Positions 8,756-15,329 of a DNA stretch of 16,135 nucleotides are shown piece after piece; position 1 is the first letter of the stretch; each line of letters starts with the position of its first letter. The DNA is from Acidobacteriaceae bacterium (GTDB lineage: Bacteria; Acidobacteriota; Terriglobia; Terriglobales; Acidobacteriaceae): assembly GCA_003139975.1 (NCBI GenBank), contig PLHN01000117.1:1409-17543 (forward strand), in the 5' to 3' direction. Position numbers and translations under genes: made by a program. The notes beneath the pieces are model-generated. The model saw only the letters and a program-made list of their open reading frames with translations. It was not told where the DNA came from and made no database searches.

Positions 8756-8852
8756 TGGCGGAAGCGAGTGCGAGTCGAACGCACCGGCGACAGGATCCCT
8801 GCCGCCCGCCGGTTTTGAAGACCGGGAACCCCACCGGGGACCCTTCGCTTCC
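8756..8852 (-). tRNA. selC: tRNA-Sec (UCA anticodon)
   Basis: The 97-nt gene includes encoded CCA. The 8-bp acceptor stem GGAAGCGA/TCGCTTCC, discriminator G and CCA match the bacterial tRNA-Sec type. The anticodon arm is CCGGT-CTTCAAA-ACCGG, with TCA at 8818-8816. A long extra arm pairs GGCGGCAG with CTGTCGCC (one G-U pair), and the T arm holds GTTCGACTC. It decodes UGA as selenocysteine together with SelA, SelB and SelD. None of those genes lies in this window, and no in-window gene visibly uses selenocysteine. The D-arm CCCCGGTGGGG resembles E. coli selC. The gene lies 193 bases upstream of lctP on the same strand. Confidence 0.95.
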
Positions 8853-9215
8853 AAGCCCTGTGTCACTTCGTCCTCGGTCCGCCCGTTTCGGCGGCTACGC
8901 TCAAGCTGGATGCAAAATAAAATCCGGTTCGCGACGAGGCGAAGGCCGCAGAGAGCGCTCACGCTCTGCTCCGGCCAGCGGTGCGTTCCGCTACCCCGAC
9001 GGCCCAGACCGTGATGACGTCGCACCGCTTGGCTGCCAAGTCCGAAGTCTATCGGATAACAACAGTTGCTGCCTTGTCAGCCGCAGTGGCAGTTGCTACA
9101 TAGCCCGGCTGAGCCAATGCAGAATATTGAGCAGGAATTGCCGGTCATTGTTGTCGGCGCGATGGCAACCGCTCCGAGCCAGGAGCTTAAATCAGAACCA
9201 AAGGGAGAAGGCCAC
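8853..9215. other. 363-base gene-poor stretch between selC and the peroxiredoxin
   Basis: No credible intact gene was seen on either strand. It contains an imperfect GC-rich inverted repeat (about 8944-8976) without a T-run, which may follow the peroxiredoxin transcript, and a short possible gene relic (9096-9191, -). No convincing selC promoter could be read: a TTGAGC (about 8893-8898 on the minus strand) has no good -10 partner. Confidence 0.6.
9096..9191 (-). pseudogene. Possible 3' remnant of a decayed gene
   Basis: A short minus-strand frame runs from just after a TGA (9192-9194) to TAG (9096-9098). It ends in RADNNDRQFLLNILHWLSRAM. That tail resembles the C-terminal DNxxFxLNxLHWLS pattern I recall from larger acidobacterial hypothetical proteins, a comparison not checked here. 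There is no start codon, no ribosome binding site, and the frame is blocked upstream. It begins 22 bases after the peroxiredoxin stop. It could be chance. Confidence 0.28.
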
Positions 9216-9875
9216 TCACTTCGGCTGCGCGACTATGCGCAGATACGGCTTCAGCGTCTTCCATCCGCCCGGAAATTTCTGCTTGGCCTGTTCGTCGGAA
9301 ACCGCCGGCGGAATGATCACATCATTCCCCGGCCTCCAGTTCACCGGCGTCGCCACGTTGTGTTTCGCCGTCAGCTGAATCGAGTCGAGCGCCCGCAGCA
9401 CTTCATCGAAATTCCGGCCCGTGCTCATGGGATAAATCAGCATCAGCTTGATTTTCTTGTCCGGCCCGATCACAAACACCGTGCGCACCGTCGCATTGTC
9501 AGCGGCTGTCCGCCCTTCGCTCGTCGTACCCGCGCCTTCCGGCAGCATGTCGTACAACTTCGCCACCTTCAAGTCCGTGTCACCGATCATGGGGTAGGTC
9601 ACCTTGTGCCCCTGCGTCTCTTCAATGTCGGCGGCCCACTTGCCGTGATTCGTCACCGGATCCACGCTCAACCCGATGATCTTCGTGTTGCGCTTGGCGA
9701 ATTCGCCCTGCAGCCCCGCCATGTATCCAAGTTCGGTCGTGCACACGGGCGTGAAATCCTTGGGGTGCGAAAACAGGATGGCCCAGCCGTCGCCGATCCA
9801 TTGGTGAAAATCGATCTTTCCTTGTGTGGTTTCGGCTGTGAAATTGGGAGCTTCCGAGTTGATGCGCAATGACAT
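9216..9875 (-). CDS. 1-Cys peroxiredoxin (Prx6 type)
   Basis: This thiol peroxidase reduces hydrogen peroxide and organic peroxides in the cytoplasm. Its 219 residues match the Prx6 family length. The peroxidatic cysteine is Cys45 in HPKDFTPVCTTE. It is the only cysteine in the protein, so there is no resolving cysteine and recycling needs an external thiol. The C-terminal Prx6 signature is intact: TPVNWRPGNDVIIPP and a terminal KPYLRIV. GAGG precedes the ATG (9873-9875) by 8 bases. A promoter and a possible operator lie upstream (9917-9970), suggesting controlled expression of a single-gene unit. Although selC is nearby, this peroxiredoxin has Cys rather than Sec in the active site. Confidence 0.95.
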   Translation of the reverse strand: MSLRINSEAPNFTAETTQGKIDFHQWIGDGWAILFSHPKDFTPVCTTELGYMAGLQGEFAKRNTKIIGLSVDPVTNHGKWAADIEETQGHKVTYPMIGDTDLKVAKLYDMLPEGAGTTSEGRTAADNATVRTVFVIGPDKKIKLMLIYPMSTGRNFDEVLRALDSIQLTAKHNVATPVNWRPGNDVIIPPAVSDEQAKQKFPGGWKTLKPYLRIVAQPK

Positions 9876-9916
9876 ATTTGTAACCTCGTTTCAGAAATTG
9901 TGCCGATAAACAGCCT

Positions 9917-9970
9917 ATACCCCACTAGTTAAGTAGAGATAGGATATTCCGCGCCCCGAACACCCGTCAA
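9917..9970 (-). promoter_or_regulatory. Peroxiredoxin promoter with overlapping palindromic operator candidate
   Basis: On the minus strand, TTGACG (9970-9965), an 18-base spacer and TATCCT (9946-9941) form a plausible sigma-70 promoter. Overlapping its -10 and start region is an AT-rich island in GC-rich DNA (9917-9947), with arms ATATCC and GGGTAT (one mismatch) around CTACTTAACTAGT. The position fits a repressor site, perhaps of the Rrf2/IscR kind, but the regulator is not known. Confidence 0.45.
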
Positions 9971-10092
9971 CCGCGCGGGCGTGTCGGGCAGGCGTATCCC
10001 ACACATCGCACACTTTGAATGGGTTCGTCCATTCGGTCCTCGCGGTTCCTCCAAGAATCGTCCCGGTCAAAAATTCATCTAACTTTCCATCC

Positions 10093-10989
10093 ATGGCCAC
10101 CTCTCGAAAACTCTCTTCCGTCCAAGTCGATGTTTTTACCGACCGCGCCCTCACCGGCAATGCCCTGGCCGTCGTCCTCGACGGACGCGGCCTCACGACC
10201 GGACAGATGCAAGCGATCGCGCGCGAAACCAACCTCTCGGAAACAACTTTCGTCCTCCCCGGAGATCCCGCCGCGGAAAAGTCGCGCGGCATCCGCGTCC
10301 GCATCTTCACCGTGCAGGAAGAACTGCCCTTCGCCGGTCACCCTACACTCGGCACGGCCTTCGTTCTGCGCGGCCAATCCGGCTCCAGCGAAGTCCTTCT
10401 TGAACTCAACGTCGGTACCGTTCCCGTGCGTTTCGAGGACAGACCCGGCCTTCCAACTTTTGGCGAAATGACGCAGAAGAATCCCGAATTCGGAGCCATC
10501 CACGACCGCGAAGCCGTGGCGCGTGTCGCCGGCCTCACCGCCGCTGACTTCGACCAGACCGCTCCCATCCAGACCGTCTCCACCGGAGTTCCATTCACCA
10601 TCGCCCCGTTGCGCTCGCTGAACACACTCCAGTCTCTTCATCTCGATCAGAATCGTGCCGCTGAATACCTGGACCGCAGCGCTGGAAGGTTCTTTTACTT
10701 CGTTTCCCGCGAGACCGTCGACCCCAAAGCCCGGCTGCATGCGCGCATGCTTTTCTACAACGGAGAAGATCCCGCCACCGGATCCGCCGCCGGTTGCTGT
10801 TCGGCCTGGATGGCCGCGCACGCAATTGCCGCCAGCGATGAGCAGGTCCTGATCGAGCAAGGCCTCGAAATGCAACGTCCCAGCCGCATTTTCGTCCGCG
10901 CCTCCAAACGTGATAACCAAGTCGCCAATGTGCGTGTCGGTGGAAATTGTGTGGAAGTCTTTCGCGCCGAACTCACGCTCAATCTCTGA
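10093..10989 (+). CDS. PhzF family isomerase-like protein
   Basis: This belongs to the PhzF/YddE superfamily of cofactor-free isomerases with a diaminopimelate-epimerase-like fold. The 298 residues are typical. Visible signatures are VDVFTD and GNALAVV near the N-terminus, NLSETTFV with the likely catalytic Glu50, LPFAGHPTLG (80-87) and YNGEDPATGSAAG, with Asp226 in the second half. The substrate is unknown: there are no phenazine genes around, so a phenazine role is not implied. The start is ATG 10093, immediately before KLSSVQVDVFTD. An in-frame TTG at 10015 adds 26 unlikely residues. No Shine-Dalgarno sequence is visible. It is divergent from the peroxiredoxin gene, with 217 bases between the starts. 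Confidence 0.93.
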   Translation: MATSRKLSSVQVDVFTDRALTGNALAVVLDGRGLTTGQMQAIARETNLSETTFVLPGDPAAEKSRGIRVRIFTVQEELPFAGHPTLGTAFVLRGQSGSSEVLLELNVGTVPVRFEDRPGLPTFGEMTQKNPEFGAIHDREAVARVAGLTAADFDQTAPIQTVSTGVPFTIAPLRSLNTLQSLHLDQNRAAEYLDRSAGRFFYFVSRETVDPKARLHARMLFYNGEDPATGSAAGCCSAWMAAHAIAASDEQVLIEQGLEMQRPSRIFVRASKRDNQVANVRVGGNCVEVFRAELTLNL

Positions 10990-11157
10990 CACGCGAGACG
11001 CTGCTCGCATCGCGGTTCGGCGCGTGATGCACTACCCTGCCATCCACCTCGGTGCCATTGGCGAGCGCGCCACTTTTCCGGCATCGTGATTCTGTTTACT
11101 ATTCGTCTCGCTCCGATTCTTGAAAAGAAGTGGCAACGACAGCCCCCGAGTCAACCA

Positions 11158-11580
11158 ATGAAGCCGAAAAAAACAATCCTCTGCGTCGACGATAACGAAC
11201 AGGCTCTTTCCATCCGCAAAGTCCTCCTCGAAACCCGCGGCTACCGCGTCATCGCCTGCAATAACGGCGCGGCCGCGCTCGAGGCCTTCCGCCGTAGCAA
11301 CGTCGACCTCGTTCTCACAGATCTCATCATGCCCGGCCTCGACGGCTCGCAGCTCATCGAAGAAATAAAGATGCTTTCCCCGCAAACGCCCGCCGTTCTC
11401 ATCTCCGGCCGCGTGAAGATCTACGAGCGCGACACGCTCGCCGATCTTTTTCTTCCCAAAGGAATGTACGAGCCGGTGGATTTGCTCGAAAAAATCCGCC
11501 TCTTGCTCGTGCGCAAACGCGGCCCCAAGCGCTCTGTCCAACTCCCCGTTCGTCCAGCCGCCCGCGCCACTGTTGCCTGA
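11158..11580 (+). CDS. Single-domain response regulator (CheY-like receiver)
   Basis: This is a stand-alone receiver domain of 140 residues. The acidic pair is Asp11-Asp12 (ILCVDDNEQ), the phospho-acceptor is Asp55 in LVLTDLIMPGLDG, the switch residue is Ser83 (VLISG), and Lys101 is in FLPKG. The lysine is followed by Gly rather than the common Pro, a small departure. A basic, Pro/Arg-rich tail of about 25 residues follows the domain. There is no output domain, so it would act by protein contact or as a phosphorelay step. No histidine kinase is adjacent. The ATG at 11158 is used because the family N-terminus (KKTILCVDD) follows directly. The upstream GTG at 11086 adds unlike sequence. There is no strong ribosome binding site. 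Confidence 0.92.
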   Translation: MKPKKTILCVDDNEQALSIRKVLLETRGYRVIACNNGAAALEAFRRSNVDLVLTDLIMPGLDGSQLIEEIKMLSPQTPAVLISGRVKIYERDTLADLFLPKGMYEPVDLLEKIRLLLVRKRGPKRSVQLPVRPAARATVA

Positions 11581-11589
11581 CGTGTAGCA

Positions 11590-11745
11590 CCGGCGTCTAG
11601 CCGGCAACCACGGACCGCCGATTCAGCCACGGCATACCCTTCAGTATTCAAGCTGGTTTTGCGGTGCGCTGGTTTGCGGTGGCGCAGCGCTTCAAGCGCT
11701 GCGGTAGCGGCAGCTATTTATCGGCGTCTTCAGCCGCTGAGAGCA
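11590..11745. repeat. Cluster of REP-like hairpins
   Basis: Three hairpin elements fill the gap after the response regulator. They are CCGGC/GCCGG with a 5-nt loop (11590-11604), a perfect 8-bp stem GCAGCGCT-TCA-AGCGCTGC (11684-11702), and a CTTCAGCCGCTGAG motif (about 11729-11742). The phrase GGTGGCGCAGC before the second is shared with the element at 12591-12655. The type resembles dispersed repeats recalled from acidobacterial genomes. Confidence 0.55.
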
Positions 11746-11797
11746 GATGCCATCCGGCCTGAGACTCGCCCTCTCCATGTGATATCGTTTTTATTGG

Positions 11798-12523
11798 ATG
11801 TCCGCCTTCATCGAGGCTAGAGAACTCCGCAAAACTTACCGCGTTGGCAAGGTTGACGTGCCCGCGCTGCGCGGCATCTCTTTCGGCGTGCAAAAGGGTG
11901 AGTTCGTCACCGTAGTCGGCCCTTCCGGCAGCGGCAAGTCCACGCTCTTTTACCTGCTCGGAGGCCTTACCCGCGCCGACTCCGGCAGCGTCACCATCGA
12001 CGGCATCGATTTCGCCTCGCTTTCCGACGCCGAGCGCACCCGCCTCCGCAAAAGCAAAATAGGATTCGTCTTCCAGAAATTCAACCTTCTCCCCACGCTT
12101 TCCGCTCAAGGCAACATCGACATCGCTGCCGACATCGCCGGCCTCGGCGCTCCCGATCCCGCATACCTGAAGAAGATTACCGAACTGCTCGGCATCGCCG
12201 GACGTCTCAACCATCGCCCCAACGAGCTCTCCGGAGGCGAGCAGCAGCGCGTCGCCCTGGCGCGTGCGCTCATCAATCGTCCCGCCATCGTTCTCGCCGA
12301 CGAGCCTACCGGCAACCTCGATTCCAAGAATTCCGCGATTGTCCTCAACATGCTGCGCCAGTCCAACAAAGAACTCGGCCAGACCGTCATGATGATCACG
12401 CACAATCCCGAAGCCGCCGAGTACGGAGACCGCATCGTTCACATGCGCGACGGCGAGATCGTCCCGCCCGAAGAAGATCCCCAGTGGACGCCCCATCATC
12501 CCGCCGGACAGGTGCGTCCATAA
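11798..12523 (+). CDS. ABC transporter ATP-binding protein, LolD/MacB type
   Basis: This is the ATPase subunit of a MacB/LolD-type ABC system, which in known cases drives lipoprotein release or export of peptides and drugs. The 241 residues contain Walker A GPSGSGKST (41-49), Q-loop Gln93 in VFQKFNLLPTLSA (family-typical), signature LSGGEQQ (144-150), Walker B IVLADEP (164-170) and the switch His202. All ATPase residues are intact. No permease (FtsX/MacB-type) follows: the next 150 bases are repeats, and then an opposing gene. It is therefore an orphan whose partner must be encoded elsewhere. The C-terminal extension of about 20 residues is Pro-rich. Start ATG 11798 gives the usual FIEARELRKTY opening. 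Only a weak GG precedes it. Confidence 0.94.
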   Translation: MSAFIEARELRKTYRVGKVDVPALRGISFGVQKGEFVTVVGPSGSGKSTLFYLLGGLTRADSGSVTIDGIDFASLSDAERTRLRKSKIGFVFQKFNLLPTLSAQGNIDIAADIAGLGAPDPAYLKKITELLGIAGRLNHRPNELSGGEQQRVALARALINRPAIVLADEPTGNLDSKNSAIVLNMLRQSNKELGQTVMMITHNPEAAEYGDRIVHMRDGEIVPPEEDPQWTPHHPAGQVRP

Positions 12524-12590
12524 TCAACGCAGATTCCGTTGCGCTGATGGCGCATCGGGTCAGCCTTGGGGCGGGTCAACGCGCAAGCTT

Positions 12591-12655
12591 TTGGTGGCGC
12601 AGCCCGCGCTGCGATAAGCGACTTCGTTTACGTGCCGGCTTTTTAGCCGCTGCGG
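12591..12655. repeat. REP-like hairpin element
   Basis: It starts with GGTGGCGCAGC, shared with 11678-11688, and forms GCAGC-CCGC-GCTGC (12599-12612). It ends with GGCTTTTTAGCC and CTGCGG, close to GGGCTTTTAGCCC plus CTGAGG at 3781-3799. It lies between the convergent ABC ATPase gene and the small membrane protein gene. Confidence 0.55.
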
Positions 12656-12676
12656 ACGCCAGGGAGGCTGCAGCAT

Positions 12677-12862
12677 TCACTTCTGCTTCCGCGCCGCCTC
12701 ATCGCGCGTCAGAATGATCTGCACCGCCATGGCGCAGGCGGTTGCGAGGAGCGTCGTTGCAAACAGTGGATGTGCCGGCCAGATTTTGGAGGCGAGCCCG
12801 AAGTTCCAAAACCCAATACTCGCGCCCAGTGAAACCGCCAGCGTAATGAGGAAAATTCGCAT
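12677..12862 (-). CDS. Small hypothetical membrane protein
   Basis: No family is recognised. The 61-residue product has two hydrophobic stretches (about 3-22 and 32-52) that look like membrane helices, and a charged C-terminus (TRDEAARKQK). The first helix could instead be a signal anchor. The ATG at 12860-12862 is preceded by GTAGGA at a short but usable distance. The frame stays open upstream into the tRNA-Gly gene, which cannot be coding, so the internal ATG is preferred. It is convergent with the ABC ATPase gene and divergent from the tRNA pair. Coding status is likely but not certain. Confidence 0.6.
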   Translation of the reverse strand: MRIFLITLAVSLGASIGFWNFGLASKIWPAHPLFATTLLATACAMAVQIILTRDEAARKQK

Positions 12863-12928
12863 GATTCCTACCCAGTCTAGATTACGAAAGCAGAATCCGC
12901 AAAGTTCCAGCCATTTTCCCCCTTCCGT

Positions 12929-12957
12929 TTGCCCCGCTCCAGCCGCTCGTTTATACT
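12929..12957 (+). promoter_or_regulatory. Sigma-70 promoter of the tRNA-Gly/tRNA-Cys unit
   Basis: TTGCCC (12929-12934), a 17-base spacer and TATACT (12952-12957) place the transcription start near 12964, about six bases before the tRNA-Gly gene. Spacing and position are ideal for a tRNA promoter. Confidence 0.72.
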
Positions 12958-12969
12958 CATAAAGTCCGA

Positions 12970-13044
<75 letters not shown>

Positions 13045-13051
13045 GTTCTTG

Positions 13052-13076
13052 AAGCCCTGCTTCGGCAAGGGCTTTT
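13052..13076 (+). terminator. UUCG-tetraloop hairpin between the two tRNA genes
   Basis: AAGCCC/GGGCTT (13052-13057 with 13069-13074) is continued by TGC/GCA around a C(TTCG)G tetraloop, with one bulged A. TT follows, then CG. The stem is very stable but the T-tract is short, so it may be a weak terminator or a processing signal in a two-tRNA transcript. Confidence 0.4.
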
Positions 13077-13092
13077 CGCTTTCAGCAGGTTA

Positions 13093-13171
<79 letters not shown>

Positions 13172-13177
13172 CCTCCC

Positions 13178-14311
13178 TCACGGCCTCGCCCCCGACTCCT
13201 CCAGCAACTCCTTCAAATACTGCTGCCAAATCGCGGCCCACGTGTGCGTCCCATGCCCATGCGTGTTCTCCGACGCCGGAATCAACACAAACTTCCCCTT
13301 CTTCACCTGCTGAATCTCCCGCTCCGCAATGCCCAGCTCTGGAGGATTAATAAAATCATCCGCCGAATTCACAAACATCACCGGAGCCTGAATCGTCCCC
13401 AGCTTCGCCGACGGATCATAATCCCGCGACGCGCCGACCGCATAAAGAAGGTCGTTCGCGTCCAAGCCATCCATCATCCGCTTCCGAGTCACCTCAAGAT
13501 ATTCGTCCGCCGCCTCGCGCGTAGCCAGCTCTTTCTGCATCGCCAGCGGAGCGCTCCCTGCAATCATTAGGAAATCCACGCCAATTTCGATCCCCGACCG
13601 CGGCTCGGCCGCATACTCGCCGTTCTTCCACTCCGGGTCCGAACGAATTCCATCCATCACCATCTTCCGCCAGATGCGGTTCCTCCCCGCAATCTGCACC
13701 GGCAAACACGCCAAAGGCATCAGCGCATCCATTTCCGCCGGATAGTTCTCTCCCCAAATCCACGAATGCATGCACCCCATCGATGTCCCCACCACCAGCC
13801 GCAAATGATCGACGCCCAGCCCCTTCGTCACCAGTTCATGCTGCAGCGCCACCATGTCGGCATAGTCATATTGCGGAAAATGAGCATGCATCCCATCGCT
13901 GGGCTTTGACGACTGCCCGTGGCCAACATTGTCCGGAATAATAAGGTAGTACTTCGATGCGTCCAGCAATTGGCCTGGGCCAAACAGGACGCCTGCGAAG
14001 ATGGGACGCAGGAAAGTCTTCCCCGATCCGCTTGTTCCATGCAGGATCAGTACCGCGTTGGTCGTATGCCCGCGCGCATCCTTCATGGCAGAGCCCAAAG
14101 TGGTGTAATGCATCCGCACCTCAGGCAGGGTTTCTCCTGACTGGAAGCGGAAGTCGCGAACCAAGTAATCGCCTTCATGCGGAGTTGGTTGGTCAGCCTT
14201 AAGTTGTTGAGGCGCTGAGCCTTGCGCATGAGAGAGCGTGATCGCCAGTGCAACAAGCAGCATCATCCTCAATGCAGCGAAAAGCCGCAGGCGCGACACG
14301 ATAGTTGTCAT
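13178..14311 (-). CDS. Secreted alpha/beta hydrolase, homoserine acetyltransferase-like fold
   Basis: This is an alpha/beta-hydrolase of 377 residues related to the MetX/homoserine O-acetyltransferase-like group. A signal peptide is visible (basic start, hydrophobic core about 11-26, possible cleavage after SHA at 29), so it probably acts in the periplasm or outside the cell. It therefore is unlikely to be a biosynthetic MetX. The oxyanion region LHGTSGSGKTF is followed by nucleophile Ser177 in GTSMGCMHSW, acid Asp318 or Asp319 in NSADDFINPP, and a histidine cluster NTHGHGTHTW (351-356) that supplies the catalytic His. Substrate unknown: an esterase or acyltransferase is possible. GAGG lies close before the ATG at 14311. 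It is 30 bases downstream of the three-gene cassette on the same strand, but belongs to an ordinary family. It converges on the tRNA-Cys gene. Confidence 0.9.
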   Translation of the reverse strand: MTTIVSRLRLFAALRMMLLVALAITLSHAQGSAPQQLKADQPTPHEGDYLVRDFRFQSGETLPEVRMHYTTLGSAMKDARGHTTNAVLILHGTSGSGKTFLRPIFAGVLFGPGQLLDASKYYLIIPDNVGHGQSSKPSDGMHAHFPQYDYADMVALQHELVTKGLGVDHLRLVVGTSMGCMHSWIWGENYPAEMDALMPLACLPVQIAGRNRIWRKMVMDGIRSDPEWKNGEYAAEPRSGIEIGVDFLMIAGSAPLAMQKELATREAADEYLEVTRKRMMDGLDANDLLYAVGASRDYDPSAKLGTIQAPVMFVNSADDFINPPELGIAEREIQQVKKGKFVLIPASENTHGHGTHTWAAIWQQYLKELLEESGARP

Positions 14312-14341
14312 AGTCCTCGCTTCAGTCTTGGGAGGGTCGTT

Positions 14342-14818
14342 TTAGGACTCGGTCTTCGTCTTCAAACGAATTGGGCCCGGCGGAATGGCTAACTTTACGT
14401 CTGGAGATTCACTTAGCTCCAGACATATCTCAATCCATCGCTCTTTGCGCTCGTTCATATCAGTGGGAGCCGGCCATCCCACCACAGAAGTGTGTCGTTC
14501 GAACGGTTGATCGTCCCGAATAGCTCGAAGTTTTTGCTGGAGGAACTGCTCCACCGGGACATCAGCGCGAGCATAGATGGTATCTCGGCCTGGTTCGCTG
14601 CGCATCGTATTCTTCTCAGCGATTTCCCAGATTGTCGAGTCAAGTAGGTCCGTCACGTGGATCCCTGAAAGCTTCATGCTCGGAGGAGGCATGAAGGCGC
14701 TCCGCTTCGGACGCATTCGCTGGCTGCTGAACTGAGTTTTCGAATACAGGATTCGCGTGACTACCTCGAAAGGTGCCAACTCACGCGGAACCTGGGACAC
14801 AGTCTCAACGCGCCACAT
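14342..14818 (-). CDS. Hypothetical protein with HTSVVGWP motif, third gene of cassette
   Basis: No named family is recognised. The core contains PFEVVTRILYSKTQFS, then RPKRSAFMPPPSMKLSG, an IWEIAE segment and HTSVVGWP (His109). I recall small hypothetical proteins with the same order (TRFI.S, AF.P....LS, IW, HANI.GWP), but could not check this. No signal peptide or membrane helix is seen, so it is probably cytoplasmic. The start is uncertain. ATG 14818 (158 residues) gives a 14-base overlap with the gene upstream and begins just before the conserved core. ATG 14884 (180 residues) would overlap by 80 bases and encode a poorly conserved-looking leader. Neither has a good ribosome binding site. 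It ends with TAA, 30 bases before the hydrolase start. Confidence 0.75.
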   Translation of the reverse strand: MWRVETVSQVPRELAPFEVVTRILYSKTQFSSQRMRPKRSAFMPPPSMKLSGIHVTDLLDSTIWEIAEKNTMRSEPGRDTIYARADVPVEQFLQQKLRAIRDDQPFERHTSVVGWPAPTDMNERKERWIEICLELSESPDVKLAIPPGPIRLKTKTES

Positions 14819-15329
14819 TCGTCGCAGCAGTTTCGCGAGCCAACTGGGACAGCGCATTCGCAATTGATCCAGGAATTCCATCATCAAACCATTCTGTACC
14901 CCTTAAGGTGCTATATCCACGCATACAAGCAAAGACGCATCGGCCTTTTTCATTGATGCTTACGCTTAGAGCCTTACGCGGACCGAACGACCAGTCCAAT
15001 GCCACATCTCCGTCAGGGTCAGCGCTAATCTCAGGATGTGGCGCGGTGGTAGGCAAGGATTCTAGGAAACGTCTCGCCAGAAGGTAAGCCTCCGGATTCA
15101 TCGGCTTCGCCCCGTAACCGTCCCATCCTTCAACAGAGGCCACACCTCGCGTCGCCTCCAATTCGTCCAGTGCGCGTTCGACTCCGCGACGAACGGCATA
15201 GCTGGCGAGAAGGTGCATCCGTATCTGCTCTATAATCGCTGACAACCGCTCAGCAGATTCACTTCGAGCAGTTGATCGGTTTGGCGTAATCAGTCCGGTG
15301 GGCCGTCCCAATGCTAGACCTGTTGTCAT
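14805..15329 (-). CDS. Hypothetical protein with GWDGYGA motif, second gene of cassette
   Basis: No named function. The 174 residues have a charged helical N-terminal part (about 20-65), then VEGWDGYGAKPMNPEAYLLA (67-86), a FLESLPTTAPHPEISADPDG stretch and VALDWSFGPRKALSVSINEKG. This resembles hypothetical proteins with a GWDGYGA / PEI..DPDG.V.LEW pattern that I recall but cannot verify here. The beta-rich second half could be a small binding domain. There is no signal peptide or membrane helix. ATG 15329 overlaps the TGA of the upstream TIGR04255 gene as ATGA, with GGAG 8 bases upstream, so translation is probably coupled. It overlaps the next gene by at least 14 bases. Confidence 0.82.
   Translation of the reverse strand: MTTGLALGRPTGLITPNRSTARSESAERLSAIIEQIRMHLLASYAVRRGVERALDELEATRGVASVEGWDGYGAKPMNPEAYLLARRFLESLPTTAPHPEISADPDGDVALDWSFGPRKALSVSINEKGRCVFACMRGYSTLRGTEWFDDGIPGSIANALSQLARETAATNVAR

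Noticed and set aside
8756..8852. selC as attachment site of an integrated island
   Set aside because: tRNA-Sec genes can host islands, but no repeat of the tRNA 3' end and no integrase gene was seen in the flanking sequence.
9066..9872. 268-residue plus-strand open frame over the peroxiredoxin gene
   Set aside because: It is antisense to a full-length Prx6-type gene and has an Arg/His-rich composition typical of shadow frames.
9216..9875. Peroxiredoxin as a selenoprotein because of nearby selC
   Set aside because: The active-site codon is Cys (PVCTTE), and the gene has no internal UGA.
10093..10989. Phenazine biosynthesis gene cluster
   Set aside because: Only a lone PhzF-superfamily protein is present, with no other phz genes. 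The superfamily has many unrelated members.
10075..11010. 311-residue minus-strand open frame opposite the PhzF gene
   Set aside because: PhzF motifs on the plus strand are unambiguous, and the antisense product is low-complexity Gly/Ala/Glu-rich.
11714..12499. 261-residue minus-strand open frame opposite the ABC ATPase
   Set aside because: All ABC motifs are on the plus strand, and the frame starts inside a repeat region without a sensible start.
13178..14311. Hydrolase as a fourth member of the cassette, or as MetX
   Set aside because: It has a signal peptide, belongs to a widespread family, and lies 30 bases beyond the last overlapping gene. Cytoplasmic methionine synthesis does not fit an exported protein.
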